A stretch of 64,000 bases of DNA, taken from Rhodococcus rhodochrous (GTDB taxonomy: Bacteria > Actinomycetota > Actinomycetes > Mycobacteriales > Mycobacteriaceae). Below the pieces are notes generated by a model. That model was not told the origin of the DNA. It saw nothing but the letters and a program-made list of their open reading frames with translations, and ran no database searches. Positions 14,889-22,531 of this stretch are shown piece after piece (within the stretch, counting starts at the first letter, position 1; each line of letters opens with the position of its first letter). Location: assembly GCF_014854695.1 (NCBI RefSeq), contig NZ_CP027557.1:4154001-4218000 (forward strand). Direction: 5' to 3'. The translations under genes were made by a program, and so were the position numbers.

Positions 14889-15676
14889 GAGCACTGATCG
14901 TCAACGACGACGGCATCGACAGCCCCGGTCTGGCGCTGCTCGCCCGGATCGCCGTCGAAGCAGGTCTCGACGTGCAGGTCGCGGCGCCCCATGTCGAGCG
15001 CAGCGGTGCGAGTGCATCGCTGACCGCTCTCCAGGACGAAGGAAAGCTCCTGCTGAGCCGTCGCCCGCTCGACGACCTGCCCGAGGTGGAATCCTATGCG
15101 GTGGAAGCCTCTCCGGCGCTGATCACCTTCCTCGCCTCGTACGGCGCGTTCGGGACGGCACCGGACATCGTGCTGTCCGGAATCAACCTGGGTCCCAACA
15201 CCGGTCACGCGATCCTGCACTCGGGCACGGTCGGTGCGGCGCTGACCGCTGCCAGCCACGGCGCTCGCGCAGTTGCGTTCTCGCTCAACGGCACCGCTCC
15301 CTCGCAATGGGAGACCGCCGAACTGGTGGCACGTCGCGCTCTCGACTGGGCGATCGAACACAGCCGTCCGGGTGCGGTTCTCAACGTCAACATCCCCGAC
15401 ATACCCGTCCACGAGTTGCGCGGATTGCGCAGCGCCCCGCTGGCGGAGTTCGGTGCCGTCCAGGCGGAGATCGGGGAGGTCGAGGACGACGGCGACATCT
15501 CCCGCGCCCTGCCGATCACCTTCCGGGCGGTCGAACTCGACGAATCCAACGACAGCGACGCCGTTCTCGTGTGTCAGGGGTGGGCGACCGCGACCGTGCT
15601 GACGATGCCTTTCGAGGTGGCGGAGGCCGATCTCGGCACTCTGGAGTTCGCCCACTCGGACAGTTCGCAGCAGTAG
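14885..15676 (+). CDS. surE: SurE 5'/3'-nucleotidase
   Basis: A 263-aa SurE-family survival phosphatase that hydrolyses nucleoside monophosphates and short polyphosphate with a divalent metal. Metal-binding NDDGIDSPG (residues 7-15), Ser40 in ERSGASASLT, LSGINLGPNTG and HSGTVGAALTA are all present. In other bacteria surE is tied to stationary-phase survival, which fits its place behind a SigF-like promoter. It is coupled to the PfkB kinase by a 4-base overlap and ends 10 bases before a strong terminator. Confidence 0.93.
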   Translation: MRALIVNDDGIDSPGLALLARIAVEAGLDVQVAAPHVERSGASASLTALQDEGKLLLSRRPLDDLPEVESYAVEASPALITFLASYGAFGTAPDIVLSGINLGPNTGHAILHSGTVGAALTAASHGARAVAFSLNGTAPSQWETAELVARRALDWAIEHSRPGAVLNVNIPDIPVHELRGLRSAPLAEFGAVQAEIGEVEDDGDISRALPITFRAVELDESNDSDAVLVCQGWATATVLTMPFEVAEADLGTLEFAHSDSSQQ

Positions 15677-15686
15677 GCTCGGATCC

Positions 15687-15715
15687 CGCTCGGTCACGGA
15701 CGCCGTGACCGAGCG
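15687..15715 (+). terminator. Hairpin terminator after surE
   Basis: A perfect 13-bp stem (15687-15699 with 15703-15715) with a 3-base loop; a run of A residues follows at 15728-15732. Confidence 0.85.
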
Positions 15716-15748
15716 GTCCCGACCGTCAAAAAGACTCAGGCTCTGCGA

Positions 15749-15799
15749 TTCTCAGGCCACTGCGGTTCTCAGGCCACTGCGGCTCTCAGGCCACTGCGG
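15749..15799. repeat. 17-bp tandem repeat, 3 units, over the hydrolase stop codon
   Basis: Units at 15749-15765, 15766-15782 and 15783-15799 share the block CTCAGGCCACTGCGG, with a degenerate copy just before at 15733-15748. The minus-strand hydrolase ends (stop at 15786-15788) inside the unit nearest to it. Confidence 0.92.
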
Positions 15800-16841
15800 A
15801 ATTCGAGACGAAGCCGGGAATCGGCGTCACGACGGACCGTTCCGTACGACCGGCCGTGTCCGTCACGGACTGCACGAACCTGCCGGCCTCGGCAAGCGCG
15901 CGCCGACTCTCGGGAAGACTGTCGGCGAAGATCGGGAACGCATGCACCTGGTGTCGCCACAAGTGGAGGTCGCAGCTCACGCCGGCCTCCCGCACGGCCC
16001 GAGCCATGGATTCGGCGTCGCTGCGCAGCAATTCGTCGTGACCGGCGTGGATCATCACCGGGGGCAGCACACTGAGGTCGTTGTCCAGCGGGCACATCAG
16101 TGGTCCGGGCTCCCCGTCGACGGTCAGGCGGGTATGAGTGCCCTCGATATAGCGCACGAGCGACTGCACCGCCGATCCGGGGAACATGGGGCAGGCCGCC
16201 TGCATGTCGTGTTCGGCGCGACGATCCGAATCGAGGTCGACCAGCGGCGACAGCGCGACGATTCCAGCCGGTCGGGGCAGGTCGGATTCCGCGATGGCCA
16301 GGGCCGTCATGAACGACAGGTATCCACCGGCAGAGTCGCCTGCGATGACGATGTCCTCTCCGCGATAGCCCTTCTCGCACAACCACTCGTAGCCGCGTAC
16401 CGCGTCGTCCACCGCGTGCGCGATGGGAGCGTTCGGCAGCATCCGGTAGTCGACGCTGAGAACCGCGCCGTCGGCGCGATCCGACAGGCTCACGGCGAGC
16501 GAACGGTGAGTGTTCAGTCCGCACATCAGGAAAGCGCCGCCGTGGAGATACAGCACCGCGCGCTTGGTCGATCGCCCTTCCGCGCGGATCCACTCGGCAC
16601 TGCACGTGCCCAGGTCGACGTCCACGTACTGCGCCCCGGAGGGCTTGGGGAGCAGGGACGCAGCGCCGTCGACGACCGACAGTGGCCACGCGAGGTCCGG
16701 CCGGGCCATCCATGCCCCGACGACCGGCTTCGCGAGTGCACGCACCGCGCCCCGAACGACTCGGGAGCGCACGCTACCGCCTCGGTGGGTGCGGCTGACG
16801 CCCTCACATCCACCGAAGTCGTCGATCTCCGAAGACAGCAC
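15786..16841 (-). CDS. Alpha/beta hydrolase, hormone-sensitive-lipase family
   Basis: A 351-aa family IV (HSL-type) esterase/lipase. The oxyanion motif is YLHGGAFLMCG, the nucleophile elbow GDSAGG, the acid residue in AGHDELLRSDAE, and the histidine in RHQVHAFPIFADSLPES. It likely acts on acyl esters. GTG 16841 is the start, with GGGAGG seven bases upstream. A SigF-like promoter lies at 16912-16938. Its last codons and stop form one unit of the 17-bp array at 15749-15799. Confidence 0.9.
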   Translation of the reverse strand: MLSSEIDDFGGCEGVSRTHRGGSVRSRVVRGAVRALAKPVVGAWMARPDLAWPLSVVDGAASLLPKPSGAQYVDVDLGTCSAEWIRAEGRSTKRAVLYLHGGAFLMCGLNTHRSLAVSLSDRADGAVLSVDYRMLPNAPIAHAVDDAVRGYEWLCEKGYRGEDIVIAGDSAGGYLSFMTALAIAESDLPRPAGIVALSPLVDLDSDRRAEHDMQAACPMFPGSAVQSLVRYIEGTHTRLTVDGEPGPLMCPLDNDLSVLPPVMIHAGHDELLRSDAESMARAVREAGVSCDLHLWRHQVHAFPIFADSLPESRRALAEAGRFVQSVTDTAGRTERSVVTPIPGFVSNSAVA

Positions 16842-16911
16842 TGGAACCTCCCGTGGATCACCCCACGAAACCGGTTGATTTCTTTCGTCTTACGAGGCGT
16901 GGTACTGCGGT

Positions 16912-16938
16912 TTACCCACGCTTGTCCGGAATCGAAAC
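16912..16938 (-). promoter_or_regulatory. SigF-like promoter for the HSL-type hydrolase
   Basis: On the minus strand: GTTT (AAAC at 16935-16938), 17-base spacer, GGGTAA (16912-16917). Divergent from the promoter at 16996-17022. Confidence 0.7.
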
Positions 16939-16995
16939 ACCCGGTTTCGGGCAACGAACCGGAAAAGTCGGGTGCTACGCCCTCTTACAGGACCC

Positions 16996-17022
16996 GTTTA
17001 CCGACCCGGTCGGGGAGGGTAA
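16996..17022 (+). promoter_or_regulatory. SigF-like promoter for the FAD/Rieske gene
   Basis: GTTT at 16996-16999, 17-base spacer, GGGTAA at 17017-17022, nine bases before the ATG at 17032. Confidence 0.72.
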
Positions 17023-17031
17023 CCAGCGCGT

Positions 17032-18585
17032 ATGCCTACCGAGACCACGGTGTCCCTCTGGCGGGATCGCGCTTCACGGACCGCGATGTCCGACCGGACT
17101 GCGCCGACTGCGCTGTACGACGACTGGACGGCCCGCCGGGAGCGCTACGACGTCGTGGTCGTCGGTGCCGGGATCACGGGCACCGTGACCGCCCTGCTCC
17201 TCGCCGAACGGGGACTGCGCGTCGCGGTGGTCGAAGCCCGGGACATCGGGGCCGTGACCACCGGAAACACCACCGGCAAAGTGAGCGTCCTGCAGGGCAC
17301 GCGCCTGTCGCAGATCGGCCGCAGACATTCCGGGGCGATCCGTCAGGGATACGTCGACGGCACCCTCGCGGCGCAACGGTGGGTGGTCGACTTCTGCACG
17401 CAGCACGGACTCGACTTCGATCGTGCGGACGCCTATACCTACGCGCAGGACCCGTCGAACGTGAGCATGATCGACGCGGAGTACCACCACTGCCGCGCCG
17501 CCGGACTGCCGGCCGAACGGGTCGGCGAGATCCCGCTGCCCTTCGGCGTGGCCGCGGCGGTCACCATCCCCGACCAGGTGCAGGTCGATCCCATGCCCAT
17601 CCTGTTCACGGCGGTCGACCGGGCACGCACGGTCGGCGCCGAGGTGTTCGTCGGGCGTCGCGTGAAGACCGTGGACACCGAGGACACAGGATGCATCGTC
17701 CGCACCGACGACGGCGACATCCGTGCAGATCGCGTGGTACTCGCGACCGGCATCCCCATCCTCGACCGTGGCGCGTTCTTCGCCCGTCTGGAACCCGATC
17801 GCTCGTACTCCATCGCCGTCGAGGTGCCCGGTGGGCCTCCGGAGGGGATGTTCCTGTCCGCCGACAGTCCCACCCGATCGCTCCGCACCGCCTCCGCGGT
17901 GGGAACGTCCTCGTCGGCGGACCGGCTGCTGCTCGTCGGCGGCAACGGGCACGTCGTCGGCCGGCACGATTCGACCCGTTCCGCGTACGACGACCTGCTG
18001 CGGTGGACTCAGCGGACGTTCCCCGGCGCCCACGAGCTGTACCGCTGGTCGGCGCAGGACTACACGAACATGGACAGCCTCCCCGAGGTCGGGCCCGTCC
18101 TGCCCGGCGCCGACCGGATCTGGGTGGCGACCGGCTTCGGCAAGTGGGGCATGACCGGCGGGGTCGCGGCGGCCCACATCATCGCGTCCCGGTTCTCGGA
18201 GTCGCCGGATCCCGAGGTCGAGGCGTGGGCGCCCGCCATGGCGGCCTGGCGCACCGAACTGGTGACCGGCACTCCCACCGCAGCCAAGCTCAATGCCACC
18301 GTCGCATTGCACATGGCCAAGGGCTGGCTGCAGGCCGCGACGTCCTCCGGATCGGAGCCGGAAGAAGGACAGGGACGGGTGGTACGCAGTTGCGGACGTC
18401 CCGTCGGCGTGTCCACGGTCGACGGCCGGACGCACCGCGTGAGCGCGGTCTGCCCGCACCTCGGCGGAATCCTGCGGTGGAACGACGCGGAGTCGTCGTG
18501 GGACTGCCCGCTGCACGGCTCCCGATTCGCCGCCGACGGCGCTCTGCTGGAGGGCCCCGCTACCGGCAACCTCTCCCCCAGGTGA
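17032..18585 (+). CDS. FAD-dependent oxidoreductase (DAO family) fused to a Rieske domain
   Basis: A 517-aa two-domain redox protein. Residues about 40-400 are a glycine/D-amino-acid oxidase-like flavoprotein (VVVVGAGITGTVTALLLAERGLRVAVVEA; GFGKWGMTGGVAAAHII). Residues about 440-517 are a Rieske 2Fe-2S module with both ligand pairs, CPHLGG and CPLHGSRF. This fusion occurs in Bacillus YhfW-type proteins, whose substrate is unknown. The ATG follows a SigF-like -10 by nine bases. It is divergent from the HSL-type hydrolase and upstream of the PfpI-like gene. Confidence 0.9.
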   Translation: MPTETTVSLWRDRASRTAMSDRTAPTALYDDWTARRERYDVVVVGAGITGTVTALLLAERGLRVAVVEARDIGAVTTGNTTGKVSVLQGTRLSQIGRRHSGAIRQGYVDGTLAAQRWVVDFCTQHGLDFDRADAYTYAQDPSNVSMIDAEYHHCRAAGLPAERVGEIPLPFGVAAAVTIPDQVQVDPMPILFTAVDRARTVGAEVFVGRRVKTVDTEDTGCIVRTDDGDIRADRVVLATGIPILDRGAFFARLEPDRSYSIAVEVPGGPPEGMFLSADSPTRSLRTASAVGTSSSADRLLLVGGNGHVVGRHDSTRSAYDDLLRWTQRTFPGAHELYRWSAQDYTNMDSLPEVGPVLPGADRIWVATGFGKWGMTGGVAAAHIIASRFSESPDPEVEAWAPAMAAWRTELVTGTPTAAKLNATVALHMAKGWLQAATSSGSEPEEGQGRVVRSCGRPVGVSTVDGRTHRVSAVCPHLGGILRWNDAESSWDCPLHGSRFAADGALLEGPATGNLSPR

Positions 18586-18617
18586 CGCCGCGGGTGGAAG
18601 AAGGCGTGAGAGCCCGC

Positions 18618-18643
18618 GTTTCACGCCCACCCGAGCCGGGTAG
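18618..18643 (+). promoter_or_regulatory. SigF-like promoter for the PfpI-like gene
   Basis: GTTT at 18618-18621, 16 bases, GGGTAG at 18638-18643. Unlike its neighbours it leaves a 32-base leader with an AGAAAGGA ribosome site. Confidence 0.65.
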
Positions 18644-18675
18644 TTCTGACAGCAGCCGAGAAAGGACACACGAAC

Positions 18676-19242
18676 ATGAATTCCGCCGATGGGGCACGAC
18701 TGTCCGGACTGACCGTCGCAATTCTCGCGACGAACGGAGTCGAGGAGGTCGAGCTCGTCGAGCCGCGTAAAGCTCTCGAGGACGAGGGCGCCACCGTCCG
18801 ACTCGTCTCGATCGAGCAGGGCGAGATCCAGGCCATGGAGAAGGACGTCAACGCCGCAGGGAAGTACACCGTCGATCACCTCGTCTCGGAGGTAGCCCCC
18901 GGCGACTTCGACGGCCTGGTGCTTCCCGGTGGAACCACGAATCCCGATCAGCTGCGCCAGGACGACAAGGCCGTGTCGTTCGTGCGGGAGTTCGTCACCT
19001 CCGGGCGTCCGGTCGGGGTGATCTGTCACGGGCCGTGGACACTCGTCGAGGCCGACGTGGTGCGCGACCGCACCCTCACGTCGTACCCGAGCGTTCGTAC
19101 CGATATCCGCAACGCCGGCGGAAATGTCGTCGATCAGGAGGTGGTCGTCGATCGCAACCTCGTCTCGAGCCGCAATCCCGGCGACCTGCCGGCATTCTGC
19201 AAGGCACTCGTCGACCTCTTCGCCGCGAACCCCGCGAGCTGA
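18676..19242 (+). CDS. PfpI/DJ-1 family type 1 glutamine amidotransferase-like protein
   Basis: A 188-aa DJ-1/PfpI superfamily protein of the general-stress type (YfkM/YhbO-like). The nucleophile elbow is VGVICHGPWTLVEA with Cys followed by His, and the acidic partner is near the N-terminus in GVEEVELVEP. VLPGGTTNPDQLR is also diagnostic. Relatives act as protein or nucleotide deglycases or as chaperones against reactive carbonyls; the exact role is debated. It has its own SigF-like promoter. Confidence 0.9.
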   Translation: MNSADGARLSGLTVAILATNGVEEVELVEPRKALEDEGATVRLVSIEQGEIQAMEKDVNAAGKYTVDHLVSEVAPGDFDGLVLPGGTTNPDQLRQDDKAVSFVREFVTSGRPVGVICHGPWTLVEADVVRDRTLTSYPSVRTDIRNAGGNVVDQEVVVDRNLVSSRNPGDLPAFCKALVDLFAANPAS

Positions 19243-19346
19243 GTTCCTCGGGCCGCGCACCACGCCGGCCGATCCTCTTTCCCTCACCGACCGCGACCGC
19301 AGAGGTCTCGGTCCGTCCCCACCTGCTTGTCGAAAGGACCTCGACG

Positions 19347-19493
19347 ATGCTCGAGCAGAGCCCCGTTACCGGCGCCACCACCTCTCCCTCCGCGGCCCTC
19401 CCCCAGGGCGTGCGATTCAGTACCGCGGAAATCAAGAAGCGCATCGACGAAATGTTCGACAACCCGGCCGCTCCCGTCCCGAGCGAAAGCTGA
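19347..19493 (+). CDS. Possible 48-aa hypothetical protein
   Basis: An ATG at 19347 follows AAAGGA at a reasonable distance and opens a 48-codon frame. Its middle part GVRFSTAEIKKRIDEMFDN looks like an amphipathic helix, flanked by low-complexity Ser/Pro/Ala ends. It lies between the PfpI-like gene and otsA on the same strand. No family is recognised. It may be a real small gene, but no independent evidence is visible. Confidence 0.4.
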   Translation: MLEQSPVTGATTSPSAALPQGVRFSTAEIKKRIDEMFDNPAAPVPSES

Positions 19494-19631
19494 TCTCCGA
19501 AGAACCGCTGGTCGACGGCCCACAGCAGCGCTCGCGGTTTGCGGCCACCTACCCGCCTTGATAACAAGAAGTAGTCGATTTCGAACATTTGGGATTGGTT
19601 CGCCGTGAGGCAGTTTCAAGAAGGCGGGATT

Positions 19632-21074
19632 ATGAACGAAACGAACTCCGACGATTTCGTCGTGGTCGCCAACCGTTTGCCGGTGGATCTGGAGACGCCG
19701 ACCGACGGCGGTCCGCCGGTCTGGCGACGCAGCCCCGGCGGTCTGGTGACCGCCATGGAGACCGTCCTGAGGTCAAGCGGCGGTGCCTGGGTCGGTTGGC
19801 CCGGCACTCCCGACGTGACGGTCGAACCCTTCGAGGAGGACGGACTCTCGCTGTATCCGGTGGAGTTGTCCGCCCAGGAGGTCGAGGAGTACTACGAGGG
19901 TTTCTCGAACGACACCCTGTGGCCGCTCTATCACGACGCGCTCATCCCACCCACCTTCGATCGCCGCTGGTGGCGTACCTACCGCGCGGTCAACAAGCGA
20001 TTCGCCGAGGCCGCGGCGCGCGCCGCCGCCCCCGGGGCGACGGTGTGGGTGCACGACTACCAGCTCCAGCTCGTTCCCCGGATGCTGCGCGAGCTCCGGC
20101 CCGACGTCACCATCGGCTTCTTCCTCCACATCCCCTTCCCGCCCACCGAGCTGTTCCTGCAGTTGCCGTGGCGGAAGGCGATCGTCGACGGTCTGCTCGG
20201 CGCCGATCTCGTCGGTTTCCATCTCCCCGGTGGGGCACAGAACTTCGTCTACCTCGCCAACCGGCTCTTCGGACTTCCGGCACCGCGCGGGACCTCGTCC
20301 GGTGGCACCATCGATCTCGGCGACCGGCAGGTCCGCGTCGACGCCTACCCGATCTCCATCGACGCCGCGCAGCTCCGGGAACGTTCCGGAGACAAGGACA
20401 TTCGAGAGCGCGCTGCCGAGATCCGCAGGGATCTGGGCGATCCGGAGGTCATGCTGCTCGGCGTCGACCGTCTCGACTACACCAAGGGAATCGACGTACG
20501 CCTCGAGGCTCTGTACGAGCTGTTCGCCGAAGGCACCCTCGATCCAGAGAAGGTCGTGATGGTGCAGTTGGCCACGCCGAGTCGCGAGCGGTTGACGGCG
20601 TACGCACAACTCCGCGACCAGGTGGAGCGCGAAGTCGGCCGGATCAACGGCGAGTTCGCCCGCCTCGGTTCGCCCGTCGTCCACTACCTCCACGCCTCGG
20701 TCGACCGCGACGAACTCCTCGCGATGTACGCCGGCGCCGACGTCATGCTGGTCACTCCCCTGCGCGACGGCATGAACCTCGTCGCCAAGGAGTACGTCGC
20801 CTGCCACGGCGACGGCAGCGGTTCACTGGTGCTCAGCGAATTCGCCGGGGCGGCAGCGGAACTCCGTCGCGCCCTCCTCGTCAACCCGCACGATCTCGAA
20901 GGCGTCAAGCGCGCGATCGTAGAGGCGATCGAGGAGGACCCCACCGAACGGAAGAGGCGAATGAAGACCATGCACGCGCACGTCATGGAGCACGACGTCG
21001 CCCGCTGGTCGCGTACCTTCCTCGAGGACCTGCGGGCCACCTCGGGTGCGCACGTCGCGGCCTCCGAAAGCTAG
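19632..21074 (+). CDS. otsA: Trehalose-6-phosphate synthase
   Basis: A 480-aa GT20 enzyme that makes trehalose 6-phosphate from a nucleotide glucose and glucose 6-phosphate. The N-terminal [56 protein letters not shown] and [10 protein letters not shown] are visible. The C-terminal [35 protein letters not shown] and [13 protein letters not shown] donor-site blocks are also present. Trehalose is a stress protectant and a precursor of mycolyl trehalose lipids. ATG 19632 has AAGGCGGG upstream. Unlike many neighbours I see no SigF-like site. Its TAG stop lies in the first unit of a 15-bp array. Confidence 0.96.
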   Translation: MNETNSDDFVVVANRLPVDLETPTDGGPPVWRRSPGGLVTAMETVLRSSGGAWVGWPGTPDVTVEPFEEDGLSLYPVELSAQEVEEYYEGFSNDTLWPLYHDALIPPTFDRRWWRTYRAVNKRFAEAAARAAAPGATVWVHDYQLQLVPRMLRELRPDVTIGFFLHIPFPPTELFLQLPWRKAIVDGLLGADLVGFHLPGGAQNFVYLANRLFGLPAPRGTSSGGTIDLGDRQVRVDAYPISIDAAQLRERSGDKDIRERAAEIRRDLGDPEVMLLGVDRLDYTKGIDVRLEALYELFAEGTLDPEKVVMVQLATPSRERLTAYAQLRDQVEREVGRINGEFARLGSPVVHYLHASVDRDELLAMYAGADVMLVTPLRDGMNLVAKEYVACHGDGSGSLVLSEFAGAAAELRRALLVNPHDLEGVKRAIVEAIEEDPTERKRRMKTMHAHVMEHDVARWSRTFLEDLRATSGAHVAASES

Positions 21075-21104
21075 GCCACCGAAAGTCGGGCCACCGAAAG
21101 CCGG
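21060..21104. repeat. 15-bp tandem repeat, 3 units, over the otsA stop codon
   Basis: Units GCCTCCGAAAGCTAG (21060-21074, holding the TAG stop), GCCACCGAAAGTCGG (21075-21089) and GCCACCGAAAGCCGG (21090-21104). Confidence 0.9.
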
Positions 21105-21106
21105 AC

Positions 21107-21146
21107 CGCGGGTCCCTCTCCAACACTTACCGGGAAGGGACCCGCG
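21107..21146 (+). terminator. Hairpin terminator after otsA
   Basis: An 11-bp perfect stem (21107-21117 with 21136-21146) around an 18-base loop, starting two bases after the array. It also faces the convergent small gene ending at 21190. Confidence 0.55.
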
Positions 21147-21189
21147 TGCCCTGAACCTCGACGAGCTGCAGACCCGAAGGAATGCAGAC

Positions 21190-21387
21190 CTACTGACTCG
21201 GCTGCGGCACCTCGCACTCGATCTCGGGATTGATGCCCGCATAGTTGAGCGGCCCGGCCACCACCGTGACCGCCACCGTCGCGAGACTGCTGCAGTTCTG
21301 GTCGGAGTCGCTGAAGTAGCCGCGCTGACCGGCCGCCACCGCACCGATGATCAACCAGACCAGGACCACGAGACTCAACAATCGCAC
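21190..21387 (-). CDS. 65-aa exported or membrane-anchored hypothetical protein
   Basis: A short protein with one N-terminal hydrophobic helix (LLSLVVLVWLIIGAVAAG) followed by a polar part with two cysteines (NCSSLA and IECEVPQPSQ) that could form a disulfide outside the membrane. GTG 21387 follows GAGGTGAG directly. A SigF-like promoter is present at 21437-21462. I do not recognise the family; an envelope stress function is inferred only from its promoter. Confidence 0.65.
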   Translation of the reverse strand: MRLLSLVVLVWLIIGAVAAGQRGYFSDSDQNCSSLATVAVTVVAGPLNYAGINPEIECEVPQPSQ

Positions 21388-21436
21388 GATCTCACCTCGA
21401 TCCGTCCCACACGCCGGACCGTCCGGCCGGGTAGCA

Positions 21437-21462
21437 GTACCCGAGACGGAAACCGAACAAAC
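21437..21462 (-). promoter_or_regulatory. SigF-like promoter for the 65-aa protein
   Basis: On the minus strand: GTTT (AAAC at 21459-21462), 16-base spacer, GGGTAC (21437-21442). Confidence 0.65.
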
Positions 21463-21561
21463 GCACCGAGGAACATGATCCGGTCGTAACGGACGCAACA
21501 TCTCTCATCCGTACCTCCGGGGTCTGAAACATCGTGTGGGAGTAGCGGCATAATCATTCTT

Positions 21562-21948
21562 ATGACCGATTCGCCCCCCGGATGAAGTGTTGAGCCGGCT
21601 CCTCGCCGACGACGTCTCCCGGCACGTCGGCAGTTTTCCGGTATCTGCTGCCCGACGACTCGTGGGAATGGTCGGCTTCCGTCGGCCGGATGCACGGCTA
21701 CGAACCGGGGCACGGTCAGGCATGTCGTCGTGATCGGCGATCGCATCGTGGACGACGACGGCACGGTTCTCGGCACGTCGGGGTTCTATCTCGACCTGAC
21801 CGATGCCCTCGAAGAGGACCTGCGGGCAGCGGTCGACGCCGCGATGTCGTCCTTGGCGGACGCCCGCGCCGTCATCGAACAGGCCAGGGGTGTTCTCATG
21901 CTGGCGTACATGATCCCGGCCGAGCGACCCACCGCACATCTCGATTGA
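21562..21948 (+). pseudogene. Decayed PAS-ANTAR regulator remnant
   Basis: Three pieces in different frames line up with a PAS_3-ANTAR protein. The first reads DEVLSRLLADDVSRHVGSF. A second frame then gives FRYLLPDDSWEWSASVGRMHGYEPG, a typical PAS start. A third gives VRHVVVIGDRIVDDDGTVLGTSGFYLDLT and then the ANTAR helix AIEQARGVLMLAYMI-like segment (ARAVIEQARGVLML). The middle of the PAS domain and the last ANTAR helices are missing, and the frame ends at TAHLD-stop. Intact relatives bind RNA hairpins as antiterminators; this copy cannot be functional as read. Sequencing error cannot explain the missing domain part. Confidence 0.75.
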
Positions 21949-22032
21949 GCGACCTGCTCGGGGGTACCCGAAGGTGGAGTCGCGCCCGGCACCGCGCGGT
22001 CGCTGCGCGCGCCCTTCGACGTGAGGAGAGCC

Positions 22033-22389
22033 ATGACCCAGGATGTGGAGAAACGTTGGAACGACCCCCGCACGGCCCGTAAGGCCACGATGTACGCAGG
22101 GGGCGTGATCGTCGCCGCTCTCGTGGTGATGGGCGTCGCCATCCTCTGGGGCACGAATTCCGGACAGGACTGCAGCGACGCCGCATTCGCGGTGTGCACC
22201 GATCCCGCCCGCCAGATCCTGGTCTTCGGACCCACACTCGTACTCCTGCTCGGCGGACTCGGCGCACTGCTGACGGCCTACCGCACCTGGAAGCGCGGCG
22301 GTCGCTGGCCGATCTGGCAGGGTGCAGGATGGGTACTGCTGGTGCTGATGGTCGTCTACGCCACCGTCTCGGCCCGCGCCATCATCTGA
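22033..22389 (+). CDS. Three-helix membrane protein, hypothetical
   Basis: A 118-aa protein with a charged N-terminus (MTQDVEKRWNDPRTARKAT) and three membrane helices: GGVIVAALVVMGVAILWG, ILVFGPTLVLLLGGLGALLTAY and GAGWVLLVLMVVYATVSA. An external loop between helices 1 and 2 holds two cysteines (DCSDAAFAVCTDP). GTGAGGAG upstream is a clear ribosome site for ATG 22033. I do not recognise the family. Confidence 0.7.
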   Translation: MTQDVEKRWNDPRTARKATMYAGGVIVAALVVMGVAILWGTNSGQDCSDAAFAVCTDPARQILVFGPTLVLLLGGLGALLTAYRTWKRGGRWPIWQGAGWVLLVLMVVYATVSARAII

Positions 22390-22496
22390 TCCGGCGCCCG
22401 GTTGTCCCGGCCCGGAGCGGCCGGAGCCACCGGCCCCACACGAACGAACAGGCGGGACAGCAGCGTATTTCGGTTCGTACCGGCACGACGTGACCG

Positions 22497-22522
22497 GTTT
22501 ATCCCCCACCACACACGGGAAT
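22497..22522 (+). promoter_or_regulatory. SigF-like promoter for the glycosyltransferase
   Basis: GTTT at 22497-22500, 16-base spacer, GGGAAT at 22517-22522; one mismatch in the -10. The GTG at 22532 lies nine bases later. Confidence 0.5.
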
Positions 22523-22531
22523 ACCGCTGTG

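Noticed and set aside
15705..18770. A 1021-codon plus-strand open frame
   Set aside because: It is antisense to the HSL-type hydrolase and then an out-of-frame shadow of the FAD/Rieske gene; its composition is low-complexity Arg/Pro.
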